Positions 9,124 through 17,796 of a stretch of DNA of 64,000 nt are shown piece by piece (position 1 is the first letter of the stretch; every line of letters starts with the position of its first letter). The notes under the pieces were generated by a model. The model was not told the DNA's origin. It saw only the letters and a program-made list of their open reading frames with translations, and made no database searches. Location of the stretch: the NCBI RefSeq assembly GCF_023100845.1, contig NZ_CP095864.1, forward strand, positions 806,001-870,000, in the 5' to 3' direction. The position numbers and the translations under genes are program-made. The DNA is from Gordonia sp. PP30 (GTDB lineage Bacteria > Actinomycetota > Actinomycetes > Mycobacteriales > Mycobacteriaceae).

Positions 9124-9124
9124 G

Positions 9125-9163
9125 TCGTCGTATCTGTCGGTCGCTGACCAACAGATACGACGA
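9125..9163. other. Long inverted repeat between pstB and phoU
   Basis: TCGTCGTATCTGT pairs perfectly with ACAGATACGACGA. The 13-base loop can pair further (GGTC with GACC). The arm sequence is less GC-rich than its surroundings. It may be a second terminator or a dyad for a DNA-binding protein; no protein is assigned. Confidence 0.5.
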
Positions 9164-9206
9164 TCTCGCGCCGCGGATTCCGGCTCGGCTCGAGGCACTC
9201 GATGCA

Positions 9207-9238
9207 GAAGACCCCGGCGGTGTTCCGTCGGGGTCTTC
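9207..9238. terminator. Bidirectional terminator between pst operon and phoU
   Basis: GAAGACCCCG pairs perfectly with CGGGGTCTTC around a 12-base loop. It lies between the convergent pstB and phoU genes, 12 bp from the phoU stop. Confidence 0.65.
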
Positions 9239-9250
9239 GCGGCGGAAGGA

Positions 9251-9913
9251 TCAGCCTGCTTCTTGCAGCTGTTCCGGGGTCTTGCCGGTGGCCTGGAAGA
9301 CGACGCGGCGGGCGATGGAGACGGCGTGGTCGGCGAAGCGCTCGTAGTAGCGGCCGAGGAGGGTCACGTCGACGGCGGAGGCCACCCCGTGCTCCCAGTC
9401 GCGGTCCATCATCACGGTGAACAGATGGCGATGGAGGTCGTCCATCGCATCGTCGTCCTCCATCAGCGCGAGGGCGTCCTGGGGGTCCTGGCTCTCCAGC
9501 ACGCGGTGCGCGTTGCGGGCCAGTTCGACGGCCAGGCGGCCCATCTCGGTGAAGTATCCGGCCACCTCTTCGGGGAGCACGCGGAACGGGTGGCGGCGTC
9601 GTGCCACCTTGGCGACGTGCAGGGCCAGTGCGCCCATCCGGTCGATCTCGGACACCAGCTGAAAGCCGCCGACGATGGTGCGCAGATCACCGGCGACCGG
9701 GGCTTGCAGGGCCAGCAGCTCGAAGGCCATCTCCTCGGCTTCGGCGGAGCGCTCGGTGAGCCGGTCGTGGTCGCTGATCACCTGCTCGGCGAGTTCCAGA
9801 TCGGCCTCCAGGAGGGCTTGGGTGGCGCGTTCCATCTCGTTGCCGACGGTGTCACACATCTCGCCGAGCAGCGCGTTGAGCGCAGCCATCTGCTCCTGGT
9901 AGGCATCCCGCAT
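9251..9913 (-). CDS. phoU: PhoU phosphate-signalling regulator
   Basis: PhoU is a cytoplasmic helical-bundle protein that links the Pst transporter to the phosphate two-component system, keeping it off when phosphate is ample. The 220-residue length and the tandem three-helix repeats fit. The paired acidic metal-cluster motifs are visible: [21 protein letters not shown] in the first half and [13 protein letters not shown] in the second (helices about 48-70 and 150-165). It faces the pst operon convergently, as phoY2 does beside phoT in M. tuberculosis. Confidence 0.95.
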   Translation of the reverse strand: MRDAYQEQMAALNALLGEMCDTVGNEMERATQALLEADLELAEQVISDHDRLTERSAEAEEMAFELLALQAPVAGDLRTIVGGFQLVSEIDRMGALALHVAKVARRRHPFRVLPEEVAGYFTEMGRLAVELARNAHRVLESQDPQDALALMEDDDAMDDLHRHLFTVMMDRDWEHGVASAVDVTLLGRYYERFADHAVSIARRVVFQATGKTPEQLQEAG

Positions 9914-9978
9914 GGCGCCAATAGTACGGCGGCGACCGGTACCCGGGACCGACCTGCGGGTGACGCGGGAGTGAACAG

Positions 9979-12273
9979 TCAGGAGCAGGTGGTGTCGCCG
10001 GCGTTGGTCACCGACAGGTCGTTCGGCAGGTCGCTGTTGGTGTTGGCCGGGGGCAGCTGGCCGACCGACAGGGTGTTGCCCGGGCTGGGCGGATCGGCGA
10101 TCGCCGAGGTGCCCTGGAAGTCGGTTCCGAGGATCACCTCCACGCCCACCTTCACGGTGCGATCCTCCTGGATCTTGGCGCCCGGGAACATCTTCGCGAT
10201 GGTCGCCGCCGAGTCCTGCTCACCGGCGCCGTAGCGCACGACGGTGTCGCTCTCCTCGGTCGACGCGTCGGCGACGCCGGGCACGGTGAAGCCCTCGCGG
10301 ATCAGGACGTTCATCACCTCGGTGGCGACGCCCGTCTGGCCGGAGCCGTTGAGCACCCGGACGGTCATGTTGGTCGGGTACTGGGCGGTGGCATCCACCT
10401 GCGACGGGGTCGGCGCGGGCTTCTCCGACGACGACTTCGGGGCCGTGGTCTCCCCCTTCTTCGGCTTCTGCTTCTTCTCGCCGGGGAGGGGCTTGTCGTC
10501 GATGATCGCGTTGAAGATCGCGTGGATGTCGTCCATGCGCGGGATCTCGTTGTTGGAGCCGTCCTGCGCGGTGCCCGACGTCGGGATGGTGACGAAGGTG
10601 ACGCGCCCGGCGTCGACGCCCTGCATCGAGTCGGCGAGCTGCACCAGGGAGTCGATGTTGACGTTGTCGACCGTCGAATACTTGATGAAGGTGTTGAGGA
10701 TCTTCTTCAGCTTCGTCGGATTCGACATCACATCGCTCGACAGCGTCGACCGCAGCAGCGACGACATGAACAGCTGCTGGCGTTTGATCCGGCCGTAGTC
10801 GCCGTTGCCCTCGACCGAGATGTTCCGGGCGCGCACGTAGTTCAGGGCGCGCTTACCGGTCAGCTTCTGAGTGCCGGGCTTGCGCAGGATGTAGCCGAGT
10901 TCGTAGTCGTACAGCGGGACCGTGGAGCAGACCTTGACGCCGCCGATCACGTTCACGACCTTCTCGAAGCCCTCGAAGTCCATCCCGATGAAGTGATTGA
11001 TGTACAGGCCGCTGATCTTGGTCAGGGTCTTGACCAGGCACGACGGTCCGCCGATCGCGTAGATGCTGTTCAGCTTCACGTCCGACTCGGCCGGCACCAC
11101 GACGGGCTTGCCGGTCGACGGATCGTCCGGGTAGGTGCCGGTGTTCGCGTCCCACTGCTCGCATTCGGGGCGGTCGACCTGCAGGTCGCGCGGCCAGGAG
11201 ACGGCGACGACGCGGCTGCGGTCTGCGGGGATGTTCACCAGCAGGATGGTGTCCGAGCGGATGCCCTCGATGGTGGTGCTGTCGCCGCCGCCGATCTTGC
11301 CGTTCACGCCGGCCCGGGAGTCGGTGCCGACGATCAGGTAGTTCTCGTCGCCGGTCTGCGCACCCTTGTTGCGGATGTTCGGGTCGTTGGCGTTGATCGC
11401 GGCGGTGGTGTTCCACTTGCTGTCGATGGCGAGGGCGTTCCACACGTAGCCGGTGCCGACCAGGGTCAGAACGCACGCGAGGGCGACCAGGACGCGCCCG
11501 GTGTTGCGGGCCGCGGCCACGCTGAACGACCGGCCCGTGCGACGGGGACGCCGCCGGTCGAGCTGGACCTGCTCGATCGCGCCGGTCAGATCCGGGGTGG
11601 GCTCCAGGGGACGTCGTTCGCGAGCGGCGTGCTCGGCGCTCGGCGGCTGCGGGGCGGCCGTAGCCGCGGCGGTGTCACCGGGCGCCGGCGCCGAGGGGGC
11701 CTTGGCGGGCTGTTCGGGCGCGGCCGGCTGCGGGTGGTCCGGGGCCGGGGAGGTCTGCTCGGCCGGTGTCCGGGGGGCCTGGGATCGCGACTCGCGCTGG
11801 GCGCGCTCGGCGGTCGCCGCGGCCGACAGGTCGACCGGCCCGGTGGTCTCGGCGACCGGCGGGAGCATCTGGGTGATGTCGGCGGGCGGCGCGGGGACCG
11901 GGGGCCGGGTGGGGACCGGAGGCTGCGCGGGCAGGGCGGCGGGCGGCGCGGGCGGACCGGTGGGCGTCGCCGGGCGGGGCGGGACCGGAGCCTGCGCGCG
12001 CGGCGGGTTCTGGGCCGGCGGCGGAGGCGTGGCGGGAGCATTCTGGACGCCCATCTGCTCCATCAGCTCGCGGACGGTCACCCGGCCGCGGCCGCGCACC
12101 GGAATCTCCCGGCGGGCGGGTTCGCGGAGTCCTTCGCGGCGTTCGGTCGGCTGCGGCTCGCCGAACCGGGCGCGGAAGTCGTACGACTGCGACGTTCGTC
12201 CCGCACGCCGGGATCGACGCGCCGGGCCCGAAGGGCCGTCCGGCGTCGGCGAACCGGGTTCGTCTGAAGTCAC
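9979..12273 (-). CDS. LytR-CpsA-Psr family envelope ligase with LytR_C domain
   Basis: LCP proteins attach glycopolymers to peptidoglycan; in mycolata they join arabinogalactan to the wall. The 764-residue protein has a long disordered Pro/Ala-rich cytoplasmic N terminus (about 1-245), one membrane segment ([19 protein letters not shown]), and an LCP catalytic domain (about 300-480). Conserved segments are [31 protein letters not shown] and ALNYVRARN, including the Asp/Arg residues used for polyprenyl-phosphate binding. A LytR_C domain follows (about 630-715, [18 protein letters not shown]). It is the counterpart of Rv0822c by position. The unusually long disordered tail could interact with cytoplasmic partners. 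Confidence 0.93.
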   Translation of the reverse strand: MTSDEPGSPTPDGPSGPARRSRRAGRTSQSYDFRARFGEPQPTERREGLREPARREIPVRGRGRVTVRELMEQMGVQNAPATPPPPAQNPPRAQAPVPPRPATPTGPPAPPAALPAQPPVPTRPPVPAPPADITQMLPPVAETTGPVDLSAAATAERAQRESRSQAPRTPAEQTSPAPDHPQPAAPEQPAKAPSAPAPGDTAAATAAPQPPSAEHAARERRPLEPTPDLTGAIEQVQLDRRRPRRTGRSFSVAAARNTGRVLVALACVLTLVGTGYVWNALAIDSKWNTTAAINANDPNIRNKGAQTGDENYLIVGTDSRAGVNGKIGGGDSTTIEGIRSDTILLVNIPADRSRVVAVSWPRDLQVDRPECEQWDANTGTYPDDPSTGKPVVVPAESDVKLNSIYAIGGPSCLVKTLTKISGLYINHFIGMDFEGFEKVVNVIGGVKVCSTVPLYDYELGYILRKPGTQKLTGKRALNYVRARNISVEGNGDYGRIKRQQLFMSSLLRSTLSSDVMSNPTKLKKILNTFIKYSTVDNVNIDSLVQLADSMQGVDAGRVTFVTIPTSGTAQDGSNNEIPRMDDIHAIFNAIIDDKPLPGEKKQKPKKGETTAPKSSSEKPAPTPSQVDATAQYPTNMTVRVLNGSGQTGVATEVMNVLIREGFTVPGVADASTEESDTVVRYGAGEQDSAATIAKMFPGAKIQEDRTVKVGVEVILGTDFQGTSAIADPPSPGNTLSVGQLPPANTNSDLPNDLSVTNAGDTTCS

Positions 12274-12350
12274 GTCAAGTAGTCCTTTAGAGATGGGCTG
12301 GAAACATCGTAGAGGCAGGAACTGAGAAAGATCTCAACTCGGCCTTCGCG

Positions 12351-13592
12351 TCAGCCTCCGGAGTGCATGATTTCGGCGCCTTCGGGCACGACGTCCTCTT
12401 CGGGATCGTCGAGCCAGCCCTCCGGCAGGTGGACCGGCGCCGGTGACCCCTGTCGCCCGCGCGGTCCGTGGGCATCGGCGGGGAAGGGGGCGTCTGGGTC
12501 CAGGCCGTCGATCAATCGTTGCAGGTCCGCGAGGGATTTGACGAGTGAGAGCGAGGACCGCAGGTCCGAGCCGGCCGGGAAGCCGCGCAGGTACCAGGCG
12601 ATGTGCTTGCGGATCTCGCGCATGCCCTTGTCCTCGCCGTGGTGGGCGCTGAGCAGTTCGCCGTGCCGGTACATGATCTGGGCCACTTCGCCCAGCGTCG
12701 GCGCCGCCGGAGCGGGCAGACCTCGCAAACGGGCCGACAACTCCGCGAACAGCCACGGGCGTCCCAGGCAGCCGCGCCCGATCACGACGCCGTCGCAGCC
12801 GGTCTGCGCCATCATCGCGGCGGCATCGTCGGGCTCGAAGATGTCGCCGTTGCCGAGCACCGGTACCGAGGTGACGTGCTCTTTGAGGCGGGCGATCTGG
12901 TCCCAGTGCGCGGTGCCGGAGTAGCGCTGCGAGGCGGTGCGCGCGTGCAGCGCGACGGCCGCGGCCCCCTCCTCGGCGGCGATGCGCCCGGCGTCGAGGT
13001 GGGTGTGGTGGTCGTCGTCGAGCCCGATGCGGAATTTGACGGTCACCGGGATGTCGGTGCCCTCGGTGGCCTTCACGGCGGCGGCCACGATGTTGCGGAA
13101 CAGCCGGCGCTTGTAGGGGATGGCCGAGCCGCCGCCGCGCTTGGTGACCTTGGGGACGGGGCAGCCGAAGTTCATGTCGATGTGGTCGGCGAGGTCCTCG
13201 TCGACGATCATCTTCGCCGCCTTGTAGGTGTACTCCGGGTCGACGGTGTACAGCTGCATCGACCGCGGCGTCTCCGACGGGTCGAAGGTGGTCATGTGCA
13301 TGGTGACCGGATGGCGCTCGTAGAGCGCGCGGGCGGTCACCATCTCGCAGACGTACAGCCCGGAGACGGTGCCGGTGCGCGCGAGTTCGAGTTCGCGGCA
13401 CAGCATGCGGAAGGCGACGTTGGTGACGCCGGCCATCGGGGCCAGGACCACCGGGCTGCCGAGTTCCAGCGAACCGATCCGCAGGGGTGCGCGGGCGTCG
13501 TGTCCGGGCGACGGCGAACCGGCGCCCTCGAAGATCGAGGGCGCCGGTGTCGGGTGCGTATCGAGAGTCAGTGCCGTGGCCCCGTCGCTCAG
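12351..13592 (-). CDS. dus: tRNA-dihydrouridine synthase (start uncertain)
   Basis: Dus reduces uridines in the tRNA D-loop using FMN and NAD(P)H. The protein body is clear: VVLAPMAGVTNVAFR at the N terminus, HIDMNFGCPVPKVTKRGGGSA with the catalytic Cys, VKFRIGLDDDHHTH, ALHARTASQRYSGTA, and GNGDIFEPDDA followed by GVVIGRGCLGRPWLF. The equivalent M. tuberculosis gene is Rv0823c. No ATG, GTG or TTG occurs in frame between the desA stop and a GTG inside the conserved core. The only candidates there are CTG codons at 13592 (overlapping the desA TGA) and 13571, or a longer form reaching back into desA. The coordinate given uses CTG 13592. Confidence 0.88.
   Translation of the reverse strand: MSDGATALTLDTHPTPAPSIFEGAGSPSPGHDARAPLRIGSLELGSPVVLAPMAGVTNVAFRMLCRELELARTGTVSGLYVCEMVTARALYERHPVTMHMTTFDPSETPRSMQLYTVDPEYTYKAAKMIVDEDLADHIDMNFGCPVPKVTKRGGGSAIPYKRRLFRNIVAAAVKATEGTDIPVTVKFRIGLDDDHHTHLDAGRIAAEEGAAAVALHARTASQRYSGTAHWDQIARLKEHVTSVPVLGNGDIFEPDDAAAMMAQTGCDGVVIGRGCLGRPWLFAELSARLRGLPAPAAPTLGEVAQIMYRHGELLSAHHGEDKGMREIRKHIAWYLRGFPAGSDLRSSLSLVKSLADLQRLIDGLDPDAPFPADAHGPRGRQGSPAPVHLPEGWLDDPEEDVVPEGAEIMHSGG
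13518..13548. other. Perfect 14-bp hairpin between desA and dus
   Basis: ACCGGCGCCCTCGA and TCGAGGGCGCCGGT pair around an AGA loop. It lies 40-70 bp downstream of the desA stop and inside the dus N-terminal codons if CTG is used. It may terminate desA or lie in the dus leader. Confidence 0.55.
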
Positions 13593-14584
13593 GAGGCCTG
13601 CTTGGCGGCCTTGGCGGCCTCGCGGGCGAGAGCGCGGTCGCGCATCTCCTCGAAGCGGGTGGCGTCCTTGTCCAGCTGCTCGAGGAAGGTGGCCAGCTCC
13701 TCGCGGGTCTTCTCGCCCTCCGGGCCGAAGTCGGTGCGGTTGAAGACGTCCCACTTGCGCAGGACCGGCATGACGACCTCGTCCAGGTGCTGGCGCAGGT
13801 CGTAGATGCCGTGCTTGGCCATCAGCACGCCGTGGCGGCGGAAGTTCGGCATGCCGGCGCCCGGCATCTGGAAGTTGGTGACGATGTCGGTCACCGCGCG
13901 CAGCGTCTGGTCGGGCGACAGGTCCATGCCGGCACCGCAGATGTTGCGGTAGAAGATCATGTGCAGGTTCTCGTCGGCGGCGATGCGCTGCAGCATCTTG
14001 TCGGCGATCGGGTCGTTGCAGGCCTTGCCGGTGTTGCGGTGGCTGACGCGGGTGGCGAGCTCCTGGAAGGTCACGTAGGCGACCGAGTGCAGCAGGCCCA
14101 CCTCGTCGATGTCGTGCTCTTCGAGTTCGGCGGCGTGATCCTGGGCGACGAGCAGCGGGTCGTACCCGTTGGTCATGTGGATCATCCGGGCCTCTTCGAG
14201 GGCGACCGGATCCACGCCGCGGGTCACCACCAGGTAGTCGCGCATGACGATGCCGTGGCGGTTCTCCTCGGCGGTCCACCGGCCGACCCAGTGGCCCCAC
14301 GCGGAGTCCATCGAGAAGTTGTCGGCGATCACCCGGTGGTACGAGGGCAGGTTGTCCTCGGTCAGCAGGTTGGTGATCATGGCGGCCTTGGCCACCTCGT
14401 TCAACTGGCTCTGCTCGGGGTCGTAATCGGTACCGCCGAGGGCCGCGTAGTCCTCGCCCTCGTCCCACGGGACGTAGTCGTGCGGATTCCAGTCACGGGC
14501 CACCTTGAGGTGCCGGTTGACGTTCGCTTCCGCGGTCGACTCGAGCTCCCGGAGAAGCTCGAGCTGCGTGAGTTGACGTGCCAT
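13589..14584 (-). CDS. desA: Acyl-ACP desaturase (DesA1-like)
   Basis: This soluble di-iron enzyme introduces a double bond in acyl-ACP; in mycobacteria DesA proteins supply mycolic acid precursors. The di-iron ligands appear as TAEENRHGI (first E-x2-H, about residue 108) and DENLHMIFYR (second, about 198). FQELATRVSHRNTG and QMPGAGMPNFRR are typical family segments. ATG 14584 is chosen over ATG 14611 because AAGAGGA lies 11 bases upstream and the family begins at this point. It is the Rv0824c equivalent, adjacent to dus and LCP. Confidence 0.93.
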   Translation of the reverse strand: MARQLTQLELLRELESTAEANVNRHLKVARDWNPHDYVPWDEGEDYAALGGTDYDPEQSQLNEVAKAAMITNLLTEDNLPSYHRVIADNFSMDSAWGHWVGRWTAEENRHGIVMRDYLVVTRGVDPVALEEARMIHMTNGYDPLLVAQDHAAELEEHDIDEVGLLHSVAYVTFQELATRVSHRNTGKACNDPIADKMLQRIAADENLHMIFYRNICGAGMDLSPDQTLRAVTDIVTNFQMPGAGMPNFRRHGVLMAKHGIYDLRQHLDEVVMPVLRKWDVFNRTDFGPEGEKTREELATFLEQLDKDATRFEEMRDRALAREAAKAAKQAS

Positions 14585-14757
14585 CGGTTGATTCCTCTTG
14601 GTCGGGGACATTTTCTGCCGTCGTTCACGGTCGGCAGAGTTCTGCTGTTTCCCAGGCTACGTCAATCGCGGCGCCCCTCCCAAGTTGTTCGGCAGGGTTT
14701 TGCGGCACGTCGTCCGGGGTGATTCACCCGGCATATCGCACCGTGGGCGGCCCGTTG

Positions 14758-15300
14758 TTACGCTTCCGTAGCTTTCGGGCGCGGTGCGAAGGCGGCGCCG
14801 ACGGTCCGCATCCAGTCGAGCGCGGGCTCATCGAGCGTGCCGCAGGCCCGCGCCCGTTCGCACCAGCCGTAGGCCATCGCGCCGAATTCGAGCGGGTTGT
14901 AGACGTCCTCCTCGCGGCACCACAGGCCGTCGCCGGCGTAGGTGAGGATGGTGAGGTTGGTGGCCGTCCACACCGAACCGTCGCCCGGATCGCGCATCGG
15001 GTTGTCCACCTCGCAGATCACCCGGGAGGTGGCCGGATCGGTCACGTGCCACAGCGCTGGATACTCCGTCATGTGGCTGCCGGGGAACGCGGTCATGGTC
15101 TTGGTGACCCAGGCGCGGATGGCCTCGCGGCCGGTGAAGGCGCCGTAGGCGTGTTCGACGTACTGCGCGTCACGGGTGAACTGATCGGCCCAGCGATCCC
15201 AGTCCCGGCTGACGGCGACCTCGGCGACGGTGCGCTGAAATCCGGCAAAGGCCGCGTCGAGTTCGGCGGCGGTGAAGGGCGTGGTCACGACCCCGATCAT
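14758..15300 (-). CDS. NTF2/SnoaL-like fold protein
   Basis: The 180-residue protein has the small alpha+beta cone pattern of NTF2/SnoaL-type proteins: an N-terminal helix (AAELDAAFAGFQRTVAEVA), then WADQFTRDAQYVEHAYGAFTG, then EAIRAWVTKTM. The family covers polyketide cyclases, hydroxylase beta subunits and many proteins of unknown role, so no reaction is assigned. The frame extends further upstream, but family similarity begins at or just after ATG 15300. It stands alone, divergent from the WS/DGAT gene. Confidence 0.7.
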   Translation of the reverse strand: MIGVVTTPFTAAELDAAFAGFQRTVAEVAVSRDWDRWADQFTRDAQYVEHAYGAFTGREAIRAWVTKTMTAFPGSHMTEYPALWHVTDPATSRVICEVDNPMRDPGDGSVWTATNLTILTYAGDGLWCREEDVYNPLEFGAMAYGWCERARACGTLDEPALDWMRTVGAAFAPRPKATEA

Positions 15301-15463
15301 AGGCCGGAAATAGAACGTGTTCCACTGGTGGCGGGAAGGTCGCGCCGCCGATGTGTGACGTGCGTCCACGTCGGCCCACCCGGTGCGGGCGGCGGGTCTA
15401 GTGTGGATTGTTGTGTCCCCGGGGTGGTCGCGGGACGCGATCGGTGCCGATGGAGGAGCGGGA

Positions 15464-16978
15464 ATGGAACGGCTGAGCGGTCTGGATGCGTCGTTTCTGT
15501 ATCTGGAGACGCCGTCGCAGGTGATGAACGTCGCCGCGATCATGCAGATCGATCCGGGGACGATTCCCGGGGGCTACAGCTTCGAGAAGATGCGGGGCGA
15601 GATGGCCCGCCGCGTCAAGGGTCTCCCGATCTTCCGGCGCAAGCTGGCCGACTCGCTGACCAACCTCGACCACCCGGTGTGGGTGGAGGACGAGGACTTC
15701 GTGATCGAGCGGCACGTGCACCGCATCGCGATCCCGTCGCCCGGCCGGATCCAGGAGGTGGCGCAGATGTCCAGCCACCTGATCGGCCAGGAACTCGACC
15801 GCAAGAAGCCGCTCTGGGACCTCTGGGTGATGGAGGGCATGGCGCAGGGCCGCGTGGCGCTGCTCCTGCGGATGCATCACGCCTCGGTCGACGGTGCCAC
15901 CGTGGCCGACATCCTGGGACAGCTCGCCACCCTCAGCCCGGAGCCGCCGGAGCTGGATCCGGAACTGGTCGCCACCACCGCGGGCAGTGCGCCGCGCGGT
16001 GAACTGGCGGTCGGCGGCGCGTTCAACTTCTTCGTCCACCGCCCGGTGGCGGCGCTCAGGCTGATCCCCAAGACCGTGCCGGTGCCGTTCGAATGGATCA
16101 AGCGGGTGCGATCCGGCGACGGCATGCCCGCGCCGTTCCTGGCGCCGCGCACGCGGTTCAACGCACCGCTCACCCCGCGGCGCAGCCTGGCGCTCACCCA
16201 GCTGCCGCTCGCCGACGTCAAGCGGGTGAAGGACCACTACGGCGTCAAGATGAACGACGTGGTGCTCGCGATGACCGGTGGCGCGCTGCGCGACTACCTC
16301 GCCGAGCACGACGAACTGCCGGAGGAGCCGCTGGTCGGCCTGGTGCCGGTGTCGGTGCGCGGCGCCGACGAAGGCGACCTGGTGGTGGCCGGCACCAACA
16401 AGGTGACCGGCATGTTCACCCGGCTGCCGAGTCTCGTCGCCGATCCGGTGGAGCGCATCCGGGTGGCCGGCATCTACGCGAACCAGGCCAAGGCGCACCA
16501 CCAGGACGTGGACCCGAACATGCTGCGCGCGTTCGCCGAGTTCGCGCCCGGCAACACGCTGGGCGCGCTGATGCGGATCTACGCCGACCGCCGGCTGTCG
16601 GTGCTGCATCCGCCGGTGTTCAACACGGTGATCTCGAATGTCGCGGGGCCGTCGTTCGACATGTACTTCCTCGGCGGCAAGGTGGAGTCGGTCTATCCGC
16701 TGGCGCCGATCTTCCACGGGCTCGGCCTGAACATGACCGTGTTCTCGGCGGCCGGCATGCTGAACGTCGGGATCCTGACCTGCGCCGACCTGACCACGGA
16801 CATCTGGGATCTGGCGAGCGCCTTCCACGCTCAGCTCGACCTGCTGACCGCCGCCGTCGACGCCGAGGTGGCCGCCACCGAGGTGGCCGAGCGTCTCGAC
16901 GCGGCCGAGCGCGCCGCCGCGGAGGCCGCCGAGATCGAGGAGATCGCCGTCGACCTCGACGGAACCGACAAGCCGTGA
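15464..16978 (+). CDS. WS/DGAT wax ester synthase / diacylglycerol acyltransferase
   Basis: This family makes triacylglycerol or wax esters by acyl-CoA transfer to diacylglycerol or a fatty alcohol, at lipid-body or membrane surfaces. The 504-residue protein opens MERLSGLDASFLYLETP. The catalytic motif HHxxxDG is present as MHHASVDGATVAD (about residues 139-151), and the C-terminal domain has NTVISNVAGPSFDMYFLGG and a Glu/Ala-rich tail. ATG 15464 is chosen because GGAGGAG lies six bases upstream. Actinobacteria usually carry several paralogs, so the preferred substrate cannot be told. Confidence 0.92.
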   Translation: MERLSGLDASFLYLETPSQVMNVAAIMQIDPGTIPGGYSFEKMRGEMARRVKGLPIFRRKLADSLTNLDHPVWVEDEDFVIERHVHRIAIPSPGRIQEVAQMSSHLIGQELDRKKPLWDLWVMEGMAQGRVALLLRMHHASVDGATVADILGQLATLSPEPPELDPELVATTAGSAPRGELAVGGAFNFFVHRPVAALRLIPKTVPVPFEWIKRVRSGDGMPAPFLAPRTRFNAPLTPRRSLALTQLPLADVKRVKDHYGVKMNDVVLAMTGGALRDYLAEHDELPEEPLVGLVPVSVRGADEGDLVVAGTNKVTGMFTRLPSLVADPVERIRVAGIYANQAKAHHQDVDPNMLRAFAEFAPGNTLGALMRIYADRRLSVLHPPVFNTVISNVAGPSFDMYFLGGKVESVYPLAPIFHGLGLNMTVFSAAGMLNVGILTCADLTTDIWDLASAFHAQLDLLTAAVDAEVAATEVAERLDAAERAAAEAAEIEEIAVDLDGTDKP

Positions 16979-17003
16979 CCCGCGAGTCTCGGGAGCCCGC
17001 GGA

Positions 17004-17744
17004 CTACTCGAAGTAGTCCAGCCAGATATTGCGCTGCCGGAACGTGTCGACGAGCCTGTCGACGAACGTGCTCACCCGGAGATCGCGTTGGCCGAGCGGC
17101 ACCGAGGTCTGCACGAGGTCATCGCGGATCGTCGGCAGCGGGGTGTTCTGAAAGTCGACGACCAGGTAGGCGAACTGGTCGTAGACGCCGCGAATGTCCT
17201 TGTACAAGGTGCCGTCCCGGCCCGTGATGGCGTTGTACATGAGCGCGTATCGGGCGTGGTCGGGATGTTCGTCGCGCAGGACCTTCCGCCCTTGGACCGT
17301 TCCCCACTTCTTACTCAGCAGGGGATGGAGGTACGCGTATCCGTAGACGGCCATGGGGAACCGGTCCTGGAGACTGATGCATTCGCCGATGATCCCCTGG
17401 TAGTACTCGAGGACGTTGTTGCCCACGGAGGTCATCTGGCTCCGCACCCCGACGCTCAGCAGCACGCCGTTGTCGGGGTGGATCACGGCGACGTCCGCAT
17501 CCTTCGGCTTGTGCGAGCCGAACAGCTTCACTTCCTCTTTGACTTCGACGCCGTCCCTGAGCGCGGTCGTGGTGAGGCGGGACCGCAGATCGTCGGCGAT
17601 GTACTTGTGAAGCATCTTGATGAAGCCCTGCCCGCGCACCGCTTTGACCGGGTCGAGGTCGTACGTCGCCTTCATATCGCGCAGGACGTCTTCGAGCGAC
17701 GGCGGCGCGATGGCGAGCGGGGGCGTGGTGGCGGGCTTCGGCAT
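17004..17744 (-). CDS. Putative type II restriction endonuclease
   Basis: The assignment rests mainly on context: it lies 52 bp downstream of a DNA adenine methyltransferase on the same strand. The 246-residue protein has a likely PD-(D/E)XK-type arrangement: acidic GVEVKEEVKLFGSHKPKDAD followed by hydrophobic VAVIHPDNGVLLSVGVRSQM (about residues 66-105). SQMTSVGNN recalls a motif seen in other restriction enzymes. The recognition site is unknown. A GTG at 17753 is an alternative start. It converges on the WS/DGAT gene with a 25-bp gap. Confidence 0.65.
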   Translation of the reverse strand: MPKPATTPPLAIAPPSLEDVLRDMKATYDLDPVKAVRGQGFIKMLHKYIADDLRSRLTTTALRDGVEVKEEVKLFGSHKPKDADVAVIHPDNGVLLSVGVRSQMTSVGNNVLEYYQGIIGECISLQDRFPMAVYGYAYLHPLLSKKWGTVQGRKVLRDEHPDHARYALMYNAITGRDGTLYKDIRGVYDQFAYLVVDFQNTPLPTIRDDLVQTSVPLGQRDLRVSTFVDRLVDTFRQRNIWLDYFE

Positions 17745-17796
17745 GGCCTGCACATTACGCGTGGTCACCGACGGCGCCGCCGTCCGTGGAGGGTGC

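Noticed and set aside
6635..10234. A 1,199-codon forward frame over the pst genes and phoU
   Set aside because: It is an out-of-frame Arg/Pro-rich shadow of pstC, pstA and pstB and then antisense to phoU.
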